From: Streptomyces malaysiensis subsp. samsunensis
GTDB lineage: Bacteria; Actinomycetota; Actinomycetes; Streptomycetales; Streptomycetaceae
Reading direction: 5' to 3'
NCBI RefSeq assembly: GCF_024519315.1
Contig: NZ_JANIIC010000037.1
Span: 1-64,000 of the forward strand
DNA length: 64,000 bases
Shown here: in pieces, positions 8,313 to 16,262 of the stretch
Numbering within the stretch: the first letter of the stretch is position 1
Layout of the letters: the number at the start of each line of letters is the position of its first letter
Notes under the pieces: model-generated
The model's input: the letters and a program-made list of their open reading frames with translations, nothing else
Told to the model about the DNA's origin: nothing
Databases searched by the model: none
Position numbers and translations under genes: made by a program

Positions 8313-8660
8313 TTAAAGCAGCTTCCGCAGCCGCAGCAGATCGCGCAGCCCGGCCTCGAGCTTGATCCGTCCGCTGCCCCACGCCCGGGCGAAGTGCAGC
8401 TCACCGTCGACCAGGGCCACCAGGTCGTCACCGGTCATCGCCAGTCGGATCTGCGCACGCTCGGTCGGCGCGCCCGACAGGGGCGTCACATCCTCGATCC
8501 TGCTGTCCACGAGACGGCCGATGAAGGTGGTGTCCAGGTCGGTGATCCAGCAGCTGACGGAGCGATCGAGCGCGGTAGCGCTGCGAAGGTCCCCGTTCGC
8601 GGAGGCGAGGTTCTCCGCGAGTTTGTCGAGTGCGCTGCGGCACTGTTGCAAGGTCGCCAT
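8313..8660 (-). CDS. SCP2 sterol-binding domain-like protein
   Basis: This 115-residue protein looks like a small stand-alone sterol-carrier-protein-2 domain: an N-terminal helix, then strands around VSCWITDLDTTFIGRL, RAQIRLAMTGDDLVALVDGELHFARAWGSGRIKLEAG. The last segment, with FARAWGSGRIKL, is typical of actinobacterial SCP2-like proteins, which are assumed to bind lipids or hydrophobic ligands. It is divergent from the next small gene, with only about 65 bases between starts. No clear ribosome binding site precedes the ATG. Confidence 0.7.
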   Translation of the reverse strand: MATLQQCRSALDKLAENLASANGDLRSATALDRSVSCWITDLDTTFIGRLVDSRIEDVTPLSGAPTERAQIRLAMTGDDLVALVDGELHFARAWGSGRIKLEAGLRDLLRLRKLL

Positions 8661-8725
8661 CGCGGACGACGTTACCGCAGGTCCCGTACGTCGGAGAACG
8701 AGGGATTCGCGGTAGCGTCGGGGCC

Positions 8726-9100
8726 ATGAGCGAGCCGATGCCGGCCGGATGGCCCGGCCCACAGCCCGAGCCGGCGGCCGAGCGGGCCCCGGAGGCCGCG
8801 CCGGAGCCGGTTTCCGCTTCCGTGCCGGAGCCGGTGCTCGCCACGGAGCCGGTTGACGCCCCCGTGCCCGAGCCGCCCGGCCCCGCCGATCCGGCCCCGC
8901 TCGGCGTGGACCGTACGCCCACCGGCGTTCCCGAGGTGGACGCCCGGCTCGGCCGGCTGGCCGATGCCGACCACCTCGCGACAAGCGGCCATCTGGAGGT
9001 GTACGAGGATGTCCACCGGGGCCTGCGCGACACGCTGACGGCACTCGACCGGCGCCCCGGGCCCCCGCCGCCCGGTCCGCGCCCCCCGTCCGCTGCGTAA
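8726..9100 (+). CDS. Short Pro/Glu-rich conserved hypothetical protein
   Basis: The product has 124 residues. The first 75 are Pro, Glu and Ala-rich and probably disordered. The conserved part is the segment VDARLGRLADADHLATSGHLEVYEDVHRGLRDTLTALD, which should form two helices. I know such proteins only as a conserved neighbour of tlyA in Streptomyces; no function is known. Its stop codon falls in the first unit of a 12-bp tandem repeat. Codon use and GC pattern fit a real gene. Confidence 0.7.
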   Translation: MSEPMPAGWPGPQPEPAAERAPEAAPEPVSASVPEPVLATEPVDAPVPEPPGPADPAPLGVDRTPTGVPEVDARLGRLADADHLATSGHLEVYEDVHRGLRDTLTALDRRPGPPPPGPRPPSAA

Positions 9101-9144
9101 ACGACCTCGTAAACAACCTCGTAAACAACCTCGTAGACAACCTC
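9097..9144 (+). repeat. 12-bp tandem repeat, 4 copies, containing a stop codon
   Basis: Four units of GTAAACAACCTC (first unit with GAC, last with GTAGAC) run without gaps. The first unit contains the TAA stop of the small gene upstream. The array ends next to the AGGAG of tlyA. Confidence 0.9.
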
Positions 9145-9160
9145 AGGAGCTGAACCGCCC

Positions 9161-10039
9161 GTGGCAGTGACCCGTCCACGACGCGCACGACTCGACGCGG
9201 AGCTGGTCCGCCGCGAGCTGGCACGTTCGCGTGAGCATGCCAGCCAGCTGATCGCCGCGGGCCGGGTCACCGTCGGCGGGGCGGTGGCGACCAAACCGGC
9301 CACCCAGGTGGAGAAGAGCGCGGCCGTCGTGGTGATCGAGGACGACAGCGATCCGGGCTATGTCTCGCGCGGCGGCCACAAGCTGGCGGGCGCGCTGCAC
9401 GCCTTCAGCGAGGAGTACCGGCAGGGCGCGGGCGCGGGGCAGGACCCCGGGGTCCGCCCGGTCCCCGGCGCGGAGCTGAAGGTCGCGGGGCGCCTGGCGC
9501 TGGACGCGGGCGCGTCGACCGGGGGCTTCACGGACGTCCTGCTGCGCGCGGGCGCCGCGCGGGTGCTCGCCGTGGACGTCGGCTACGGCCAGCTCGCCTG
9601 GTCGCTTCAGAGCGATGAACGCGTCAGTGTTCACGACCGTACGAACGTACGCGAGCTGACACTTGAGCGGATTGGCGGGAAGCCGGTGGACCTGGTGGTC
9701 GGTGATCTCTCCTTCATCCCGCTCGGGCTGGTACTGCCCGCCCTCGTACGGTGTTCGGCGCCCGGCGCCGATCTTGTGCTGATGGTCAAACCGCAGTTCG
9801 AGGTCGGCAAGGAGCGGCTGGGCAGCGGGGGCGTGGTCCGCAGCGCCGAACTGCGCGCCGAGGCGGTGCGTACGGTGGCCGGACGGGCGGCGGAACTCGG
9901 ACTGGGCGTGCTGGGCGTAACGGCCAGCCCGCTCCCGGGGCCGTCGGGCAATGTCGAGTACTTTTTGTGGATGCGCGCCGGGGCGCCGGCACTGGACCCG
10001 GCGGATGTTGACCGTGCAGTGGCGGAGGGGCCCAGTTGA
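9161..10039 (+). CDS. tlyA: TlyA family rRNA 2'-O-methyltransferase
   Basis: This 292-residue enzyme matches TlyA, which in mycobacteria methylates cytidine 2'-OH groups in 16S and 23S rRNA and thereby sets capreomycin sensitivity. Residues 5-65 are an S4 RNA-binding domain (RLDAELVRRELARSREHASQLI). The rest is an FtsJ-like methyltransferase with GGHKLAGAL, the SAM motif LDAGASTGGFTDVLL and the catalytic KPQFEVGKE segment, which fits the K-D-K-E tetrad. The GTG start has AGGAG 11 bases upstream. It overlaps nadK by four bases (TTGA), so the two genes are probably translationally coupled. Confidence 0.93.
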   Translation: MAVTRPRRARLDAELVRRELARSREHASQLIAAGRVTVGGAVATKPATQVEKSAAVVVIEDDSDPGYVSRGGHKLAGALHAFSEEYRQGAGAGQDPGVRPVPGAELKVAGRLALDAGASTGGFTDVLLRAGAARVLAVDVGYGQLAWSLQSDERVSVHDRTNVRELTLERIGGKPVDLVVGDLSFIPLGLVLPALVRCSAPGADLVLMVKPQFEVGKERLGSGGVVRSAELRAEAVRTVAGRAAELGLGVLGVTASPLPGPSGNVEYFLWMRAGAPALDPADVDRAVAEGPS

Positions 10040-11010
10040 CCACTTCAGAAGCAGCGCAGGAGAAGGAAGCAGTACCCGACGCGGCGCGTATGCCGTCGAC
10101 GCGGGCGGCCGAGCCGACGGCGGACCGCACCGTCTTCCTCCTCGCGCACACCGGCCGTCCCGCGGCCATCCGCAGCGCCGAGCTGGTCGTCCAGGGGCTG
10201 CTGCGCAGCGGAATCGGGGTGCGGGTGCTCGCTGCCGAGGCCGCGGACCTGCCGCTGCCACCCGCTGTCCAGCGTGTCGACGCGGACCGTGATGTGCTGA
10301 ACGGCTGTGAGCTGCTGGTCGTGCTCGGCGGGGACGGGACGCTGCTGCGCGGCGCGGAGTTCGCCCGGGTCTCGGGCGTGCCGATGCTCGGGGTGAACCT
10401 CGGCCGGGTCGGCTTCCTCGCCGAGGCGGAGCGGGACGACCTCGACAAGGTCGTGGACCGGGTGGTGACCCGGCAGTACGAGGTCGAGGAGCGGATGACG
10501 ATCGATGTGCTGGTCCGCAACGACGGGCACATCGTGCACACGGACTGGGCGCTGAACGAGGCGTCGGTCGAGAAGGCCGCGCGTGAGCGGCTGCTCGAGG
10601 TGGTCACGGAGGTCGACAACCGCCCGGTCTCCCGCTTCGGCGGCGACGGCGTGGTCTGCGCGACCCCGACCGGCTCCACGGCGTACGCCTTCTCGGCGGG
10701 CGGGCCGGTGGTGTGGCCCGAGGTGGAGGCGCTGCTGATGGTGCCGATCAGCGCCCATGCGCTCTTCGCCAAGCCGCTGGTGACGTCGCCCAAGTCGGTG
10801 CTCGCGGTGGAGGTGCAGCCGCAGACGCCGCACGGGGTGCTGTGGTGCGACGGTCGGCGCACGGTGGAGTTGCCGGCGGGGGCGCGGGTGGAGGTGCGGC
10901 GGGGGGCGGTGCCGGTGCGGTTGGCTCGGCTTCACCACGCGTCGTTCACGGACCGGTTGGTCGCCAAGTTTGCGCTTCCGGTGGCGGGGTGGCGGGGGGC
11001 GCCGCACTAG
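10036..11010 (+). CDS. nadK: NAD kinase
   Basis: The 324-residue protein is a polyphosphate/ATP-NAD kinase, making NADP from NAD. The GGDGT motif (VVLGGDGTLLRGAEFA) lies near residue 100, and the NE/D-containing VTRQYEVEERMTI and ATPTGSTAYAFSAGGPVV segments are all present. About 30 extra N-terminal residues precede the usual start of homology. The TTG start overlaps the tlyA stop. recN follows on the same strand after a large hairpin, as in other actinobacteria. Confidence 0.95.
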   Translation: MTTSEAAQEKEAVPDAARMPSTRAAEPTADRTVFLLAHTGRPAAIRSAELVVQGLLRSGIGVRVLAAEAADLPLPPAVQRVDADRDVLNGCELLVVLGGDGTLLRGAEFARVSGVPMLGVNLGRVGFLAEAERDDLDKVVDRVVTRQYEVEERMTIDVLVRNDGHIVHTDWALNEASVEKAARERLLEVVTEVDNRPVSRFGGDGVVCATPTGSTAYAFSAGGPVVWPEVEALLMVPISAHALFAKPLVTSPKSVLAVEVQPQTPHGVLWCDGRRTVELPAGARVEVRRGAVPVRLARLHHASFTDRLVAKFALPVAGWRGAPH

Positions 11011-11049
11011 GGGTGTCCGGCGGGTTGTGCCGCCTGCGGCGGGCTGTTC

Positions 11050-11140
11050 CCCTACCCGCCCCCTCCCCGAACCCGGGGCTCCGCCCCGGCGGGGGGCGAG
11101 GGGGCGGAGCCCCTTCGTTTCGGGAAGGGGCGGGTAGGGG
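11050..11140 (+). repeat. Large imperfect inverted repeat, probable terminator
   Basis: The arms CCCCTACCCGCCCCCTCCCCGAA and TTCGGGAAGGGGCGGGTAGGGG face each other across a second hairpin (GGGGCTCCGCCCC...GGGGCGGAGCCCC). There is no T-run, as is common in Streptomyces. It sits between nadK and recN. A related element lies near 56.2 kb. Confidence 0.75.
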
Positions 11141-11254
11141 GCTCTCCGCCGGAGGCACCCGCACCCCACCCACCCCGGGCAGATGTGCGGGCGGACCCCA
11201 TAAGTGGCGCCCCTTCGTCGCATCGCACCGGCCAAACCTCGTATGGTCTTTCAC

Positions 11255-12988
11255 GTGCTGGAGGAGATGCGGATACGTGCGCTGGGCGTCATCGACGACG
11301 CGGTCGTCGAGCTGTCGCCCGGCTTCACCGCGGTGACCGGTGAGACCGGCGCGGGCAAGACCATGGTCGTCACCAGCCTCGGGCTGCTGCTGGGCGGCCG
11401 GGCCGACGCTGCCCTGGTGCGGATCGGGGCCAAGGCGGCGGTCGTCGAAGGGCGCCTTACGGTCGACGCCCGCTCGGCGGCGGCCGTAAGGGCCGAGGAG
11501 GCGGGGGCCGAACTCGAGGACGGCGTGCTGCTGATCAGCCGTACGCTCTCCGCCGAAGGGCGGTCGCGCGCACATGTGGGCGGCCGTTCGGTGCCCGTGG
11601 GGCTGCTGGGCGAGCTGGCCGACGATCTGGTGGCCGTGCACGGCCAGACCGATCAGCAGGGCCTGCTGCGCCCCGCCCGGCAGCGGCAGGCGCTGGACCG
11701 GTACGCGGGGGCCGCGGTGGCCGGGCCCCTGGAGAAGTACGCGGGCGCGTACCGCCGGCTGCGCGCCGTCTCGGCCGAGCTGGAGGAGCTGACCACGCGC
11801 GCTCGTGAGCGGGCGCAGGAGGCGGATCTGCTGCGTTTCGGCCTCGAGGAGGTCGCGGCCGCCGAGCCCCGCCCCGGGGAGGACGAGGAGCTGGCGGCCG
11901 AGGCCGAGCGGCTGGGGCACGCCGAGGCCCTGGCGTCCGCCGCCGCCGTCGCGCACACCGCCCTCGCCGGGAACCCGGAGGACCCGGAGGGCGTGGACGC
12001 GGCCACCCTGGTCGCGGGCGCCCATCGCGCCGTGGAGGCCGTGCGCTCCCATGACCCGGCGCTCGCCGGGCTGGCCGACCGGATCGGCGAGGTCGGCATC
12101 CTGCTGTCCGACGTGGCCGGGGACCTCGCCGGGTACGCCGACAACCTGGACGCCGACCCGATCCGCTTGGCGGGCGTCGAGGAGCGCCGCGCCGCGCTGA
12201 CCCAGCTGACCCGTAAGTACGGCGAGACGATCGCGGATGTGCTGATCTGGGCCGAGCAGGGCGCCGCCCGGCTGGCCGAACTCGACGGCGACGACGACCG
12301 CATCGGCGAGCTGACCGCCGAGCGCGACGCGCTCCGCACCGAGTTGGGCGAGCTGGCGCAGGCGCTCACGGACGCCCGTACGGAGGCGGCGGGGCGCTTC
12401 GCGGAGGCGGTCACCGCCGAGCTGGCCTCGCTGGTGATGCCGCACGCCCGGGTCACGTTCGCGATCCGCCAGACCGAGACGGAGGAGGACGGCATCGAGG
12501 TGGGCGGCCGCCCGGTCGTCTTCGGGCCGCACGGCGCCGACGAGGTCGAGCTGCTGCTCGCCCCTCACCCGGGCGCCCCGCCCCGGCCGATCGCCAAGGG
12601 CGCCTCCGGAGGCGAGCTGTCCCGGGTGATGCTCGCGGTCGAGGTCGTGTTCGCGGGCTCCGACCCGGTGCCGACTTATCTCTTCGACGAGGTGGACGCG
12701 GGCGTCGGCGGCAAGGCGGCGGTCGAGGTGGGCCGCCGACTGGCCCGGCTCGCCCGCTCCGCGCAGGTCGTGGTGGTCACCCATCTGCCGCAGGTCGCGG
12801 CCTTCGCCGACCGGCATCTGGTGGTCGAGAAGACCAACGACGGGTCGGTGACCCGCAGCGGGGTGAAGGCCATGGAGGGCGAGGACCGCGTACGGGAGCT
12901 GTCGCGGATGCTCGCGGGCCAGGAGGACTCCGAACTCGCGCGGGCGCATGCCGAAGAGCTCCTGGAGGCGGCACGCGCCGGACGCTGA
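11255..12988 (+). CDS. recN: DNA repair protein RecN
   Basis: This SMC-like ATPase of about 577 residues acts in double-strand break repair. Walker A is GETGAGKTMV near residue 30. A long coiled-coil region of Glu/Ala/Arg runs through residues 150-370. The ABC-type signature is GASGGELSRVMLA, Walker B is TYLFDEVDAGVGG and the H-loop is VVVTHLPQVAAFAD. The GTG start (MLEEMRIRALG) is my preference; the nearby ATG giving MRIRALG is nearly as good because GGAGGAG is very close to it, and an ATG 12 bases upstream is also in frame. The final codons resemble the repeat unit of the array that follows. Confidence 0.93.
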   Translation: MLEEMRIRALGVIDDAVVELSPGFTAVTGETGAGKTMVVTSLGLLLGGRADAALVRIGAKAAVVEGRLTVDARSAAAVRAEEAGAELEDGVLLISRTLSAEGRSRAHVGGRSVPVGLLGELADDLVAVHGQTDQQGLLRPARQRQALDRYAGAAVAGPLEKYAGAYRRLRAVSAELEELTTRARERAQEADLLRFGLEEVAAAEPRPGEDEELAAEAERLGHAEALASAAAVAHTALAGNPEDPEGVDAATLVAGAHRAVEAVRSHDPALAGLADRIGEVGILLSDVAGDLAGYADNLDADPIRLAGVEERRAALTQLTRKYGETIADVLIWAEQGAARLAELDGDDDRIGELTAERDALRTELGELAQALTDARTEAAGRFAEAVTAELASLVMPHARVTFAIRQTETEEDGIEVGGRPVVFGPHGADEVELLLAPHPGAPPRPIAKGASGGELSRVMLAVEVVFAGSDPVPTYLFDEVDAGVGGKAAVEVGRRLARLARSAQVVVVTHLPQVAAFADRHLVVEKTNDGSVTRSGVKAMEGEDRVRELSRMLAGQEDSELARAHAEELLEAARAGR

Positions 12989-13480
12989 CGACCCGCGGCG
13001 CGCGCGGGACGCCGGCCTTTCGGCGCGGGGCATGGCCGCCGCCCCTTCGCTTGGGCCCGCGCACCGGGCGCTGATGCTTTGAGGCGTGCCTGGGACGCTG
13101 GCGGTTCGCGGCGTGTGCGGGGTGCTGGCGGTTCGCGGCGTGTGCCGGACGCTGGTCCTTCGCTTCGCGGCGCGGGCGGGACGTCGGCCCTTCGCGGGGC
13201 GTGGGGCGCTGGTGTTTCGTAAGGTGGCGCGGGCGGGACGTCGCCCCTTCGCGGCGTGCGAGACGTTGACCCTTCGCTTCGCGGCGCGTGTGGGATGCTG
13301 ACCCTTCGCGGGGCGTGGGGCGCTGGTGTTTCGTAAGGCGGTGCGCGCGGGACGCCGACCCTTCGCGGGGCGTGGGATGCCCCCTTCGCTTCGCGGCGCG
13401 CGCGAGACGCCGACCAACCCTCCGCGTCGAGGCGGGCGGAACGCTGGCCCTTCGTGGTGGGCGGAACACCGACCCTTCAC
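12975..13480 (+). repeat. Degenerate minisatellite downstream of recN
   Basis: About 500 bp consist of diverged units of roughly 26-32 bp with the core GCGGGACGCTG-CCCTTCGCGG-GCG. Two higher-order copies of about 53 bp (13188-13240 and 13302-13354, containing GCGCTGGTGTTTCGTAAGG) are nearly identical. The last bases of recN, GCGCCGGACGCTGACGACCC, fit the unit, so the array seems to begin inside the gene's 3' end. The gap from 12989 to 13621 holds no convincing gene; reading frames in it are repeat translations. Confidence 0.75.
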
Positions 13481-13621
13481 CCGAAAGGGTGATACCGCGG
13501 ACGTGCGGACGGGCTCGGGGCAGACATGGCCTGGGGGCGTTGCGACGAGGGTTCGGTGAGTGCTGGCATCCTTGGGCCGTCCCCTTCTCGACCCGTTCAC
13601 CATCTCAGGAGCTCCGCCCGC

Positions 13622-14776
13622 GTGAGCAGTAGCTGCACCCCGGTCCCGCCGCACGGGCAGCCGTCGCTGCACGCCGTCCAGGTGCTGGGTGGTGGGAGTT
13701 CGGGCAGCGGGGTGCATGTGCGGTCGCTGGCGGCCGGGCTGGTGGCGCGCGGACTGCGGGTGACCGTGTGCGGGCCCTGGAGCGCCGAGCGGGGCTACGG
13801 CTTCACCCAGACCGGAGCGCGGTTCACCGGGCTCGACGCGCTGACGGACGCCGGGAGCATGGCGTCGCTGCGCAAGGCCACCCTCGGAGCGGCCCTGGTG
13901 CACGCCCACGGGCTGCGCTCGGGGCTGCTGGCGGCGGAGGCGCTGCGTGGCCGGAATGTGCCGCTGATCGTCACCTGGCACACCCGCCTGGACGCCGAGG
14001 GGGCGCGGGCCCGTCTCGTCCGGCTGATGGAGCGCCGGGTGGCGCGGGCCGCCGCGATCGTGCTGGGGGTCTCCTCGGATCTGGTGGACCGGGCCCGCGC
14101 CCGCGGTGCGCGTGACGCGCGGCTGGCCCCGGTCGCGGTGCCCGCCCCGCGCCGGGTGCCGGAGACCGGCGACGGCCGCCGTCAGAAGGCGCGGGCCGAA
14201 CTGGGCGTGGTGGAGCGCCCGTTGCTGGTCACGGTGGGACGGCTGGAGGCGATGGCCGGACATGGCCCGCTGCTGGACGCGGCGCGGCGCTGGCGGGCGC
14301 TGGATCCGCGGCCGCTGCTGGTGGTGGCGGGGGAGGGGCCGGACCGTGCGGTGCTCCAGCGCCGGATCGACACGGAGGGGCTGCCGGTGCGGCTGCTCGG
14401 GCGGCGGGACGATGTCCCGGGGCTGCTCTCCGCGGCCGATGTCGCGGTGCTCTCCAGCCGCTGGGAGGCGCGCTCGCTGCTGGCCCAGGAGGCGCTGCAC
14501 GCGGGGGTGCCGCTGGTGGCGACGGCGGTGGGCGGGGTGCCCGAGCTGGTCGGGGACGCGGCTGAACTCGTCCCGTACGGCGACCCCGAGGCCCTGGCCG
14601 ACGCCGTGACCGGGCTGCTCGCCGACCCGGTGCGCCGGGTGGAGCTCACCGCGGCGGGGCGGGCGCGGACGGCCGGCTGGCCGACGGAGGACGACACCGT
14701 CGCCCATGTGCTCAGCGTCTATGACGAGTTGGTTCAGACCTTTCTGCGTGAAGGGGTTGACGGGCCCGGTCGTTGA
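13622..14776 (+). CDS. Glycosyltransferase family 4
   Basis: The 384-residue cytosolic enzyme has the GT-B fold of the GT4 family. The N-terminal part holds the glycine-rich QVLGGGSSGSGVHVRSLAAGL motif. The C-terminal Rossmann half has VTVGRLEAMAGHGPLLDAA, VVAGEGPDR and the EX7E motif in SRWEARSLLAQEALHAGVPLV. Donor and acceptor cannot be deduced. The GTG is chosen for the AGGAG ten bases upstream; the open frame continues further upstream into repeat sequence. It stands alone between the recN repeat array and the GH64 gene. Confidence 0.85.
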   Translation: MSSSCTPVPPHGQPSLHAVQVLGGGSSGSGVHVRSLAAGLVARGLRVTVCGPWSAERGYGFTQTGARFTGLDALTDAGSMASLRKATLGAALVHAHGLRSGLLAAEALRGRNVPLIVTWHTRLDAEGARARLVRLMERRVARAAAIVLGVSSDLVDRARARGARDARLAPVAVPAPRRVPETGDGRRQKARAELGVVERPLLVTVGRLEAMAGHGPLLDAARRWRALDPRPLLVVAGEGPDRAVLQRRIDTEGLPVRLLGRRDDVPGLLSAADVAVLSSRWEARSLLAQEALHAGVPLVATAVGGVPELVGDAAELVPYGDPEALADAVTGLLADPVRRVELTAAGRARTAGWPTEDDTVAHVLSVYDELVQTFLREGVDGPGR

Positions 14777-14801
14777 TCGGCAGGGTGCAGGGCAGGAACG
14801 C

Positions 14802-14813
14802 GAGAGCGCTCTC
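14802..14813 (+). promoter_or_regulatory. LacI-type palindromic operator GAGAGCGCTCTC
   Basis: A perfect 12-bp palindrome, GAGAGCGCTCTC, lies about 70 bases before the beta-1,3-glucanase start. It has the central CGCTCT/AGAGCG form of LacI/GalR-family operators, close to the CebR site TGGGAGCGCTCCCA of Streptomyces. It suggests repression relieved by a glucan oligosaccharide. The regulator is not encoded here. Confidence 0.7.
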
Positions 14814-14885
14814 AACAGCGCGCCTCCCGTCACCCCCCACGCCATTTTCCCGGCAACCCCCACTACGCCGAGGAGCACCATCATC

Positions 14886-16058
14886 ATGATCAGTCGCAGG
14901 AAGCTGCTGGGTGGAATCGCTGCCTCCGCCGCCGCCGCGGGAACCGGTCTGGCCCTCGCAGGCGGCCGCGCCAGCGGCGCGCCGAGCGCGAAGGCGGCCG
15001 CCTCTCTGCCCCTGACCATCGTCAACAAGACAGGGAAGTACGAGAACGGGTCGGTATGGCTCTACATCGTCGGCAACGCGGGCGACCAGCAGGTCCGGGT
15101 CACCCCCGACGGCACCACGGCCCCCGTCGCGCTCTCCGACAACGGCTCGGACGGCTTCACCGACTACGCGATCCCGCTGTCCGGAAGCGGTGACACCAAG
15201 CTGAACCTGCCTCAGATGTCCGGCCGGATCTATGTCGCGCTCGGTTCGAAGCTCAAGCTCAAGGTGGTCGAGGACGGGGCGGGCAAGGCCGCGCTCCAGT
15301 ACCCCGCGGGATGGGTGTCCGGCGACCCGAACTTCGACATCATGCACGACTGCGCGGAGTTCACGTACAACGACTCCGGGATGTTCTGCAACACCACCAT
15401 GGTGGACATGTTCAGCGTCCCGCTGTCGATCCACCTCACCGGCGCCGAGGACCAGACGACCGGCACCCTCAAGGACGGTGCCCGTGACAAGGTCTTCTCC
15501 GACCTCGCCGGAGTCGACGCCTTCAAGAAGCTGATCATCGGCGACAATCTGCGGGTGATCGCTCCGGGCCATGGCATGGCCTCGGGTCTGTTCGCGGAGG
15601 ACTACTTCGCGTCCTACGTCGACCAGGTCTGGGACGCCTACGGATCGAAGGACCTCAAGGTCACCACCAACGCGGGTACCTTCACCGGCCGGGTGAGCGA
15701 CGGGAAGTTCTCCTTCACCGGACCGGCCTCGGTCTCCTTCGACAAGCCCTCCACCAAGGACGTGCTGTTCTGCGACGGCGCCCTGGCCGCGCCCAACGAC
15801 GGGACGACCGGCCCGGTCGCGGCGATCCTCGGCGCGGGCTTCAACCGCAGCACGCTGCACAACGCCGACGCCCAGCCGACCACCGACCCGGCCGCCTTCT
15901 ACGGCGAGGACGTCACCAACCACTACGCCAAGGCCATGCACGCGGCGACCGTGGACGGCAAGGCGTACGGCTTCGCCTTCGACGACGTGGCCGAGTTCGC
16001 GTCCTACATCCAGGACACCGCCCCGAAGGAGATCACGCTCACCCTGACCCCGTTCTGA
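14886..16058 (+). CDS. Secreted GH64 beta-1,3-glucanase (laminaripentaose-producing type)
   Basis: The 390-residue protein starts with a twin-arginine signal (SRRKLLGG followed by a hydrophobic Ala-rich stretch), so it should be folded before export by Tat. The mature part matches glycoside hydrolase family 64, thaumatin-like enzymes that cut beta-1,3-glucan to laminaripentaose. The segment CAEFTYNDSGMF followed by TTMVDMFSVP puts Glu and Asp 16 residues apart, as for the catalytic pair of the Streptomyces matensis enzyme (E154/D170, from memory). There is no carbohydrate-binding module. The ATG has AGGAG ten bases upstream. A LacI-type operator precedes it. A likely role is attack on fungal or laminarin glucan outside the cell. 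Confidence 0.9.
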   Translation: MISRRKLLGGIAASAAAAGTGLALAGGRASGAPSAKAAASLPLTIVNKTGKYENGSVWLYIVGNAGDQQVRVTPDGTTAPVALSDNGSDGFTDYAIPLSGSGDTKLNLPQMSGRIYVALGSKLKLKVVEDGAGKAALQYPAGWVSGDPNFDIMHDCAEFTYNDSGMFCNTTMVDMFSVPLSIHLTGAEDQTTGTLKDGARDKVFSDLAGVDAFKKLIIGDNLRVIAPGHGMASGLFAEDYFASYVDQVWDAYGSKDLKVTTNAGTFTGRVSDGKFSFTGPASVSFDKPSTKDVLFCDGALAAPNDGTTGPVAAILGAGFNRSTLHNADAQPTTDPAAFYGEDVTNHYAKAMHAATVDGKAYGFAFDDVAEFASYIQDTAPKEITLTLTPF

Positions 16059-16188
16059 GCCGCGGTTCGGCACGGAGCGGCCGGGCGGGGAGGTGTCCGC
16101 GGCGCCACGGCGGGGCGGCGCCGCGGACGGGTGAGGGAGCCCCTCCCCGCCCGGCGGTACGGGGGGACGCCGGGCGGGGGAGCCCGGG

Positions 16189-16260
16189 CACGGCGGGGCG
16201 GCCCCCGGAACGCGCGGCGGGGCGGCCCCGCGAACGCGCGGCGGGGCCGCCCCGCGAACG
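16189..16260 (-). repeat. 24-bp tandem repeat, 3 copies
   Basis: Three 24-bp units of the form CGCGGCGGGGCGGCCCCGCGAACG lie end to end, the first unit slightly diverged. On the minus strand the array starts two bases after the stop codon of the PucR-type regulator, and each unit can form a GGGGCGGCCCC hairpin. Confidence 0.85.
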
Positions 16261-16262
16261 CG

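Noticed and set aside
12777..13469. 230-residue minus-strand frame in the recN downstream gap
   Set aside because: The translation is the repeat array itself (REGSAS/HQRPTPREG units), with no domain and no ribosome binding site.
10946..15028. 1360-residue open frame on the minus strand across recN, its repeat array and the GT gene
   Set aside because: Long antisense frames are expected at this GC content. The plus-strand genes have clear homology motifs, and the frame reads through terminators and intergenic repeats.
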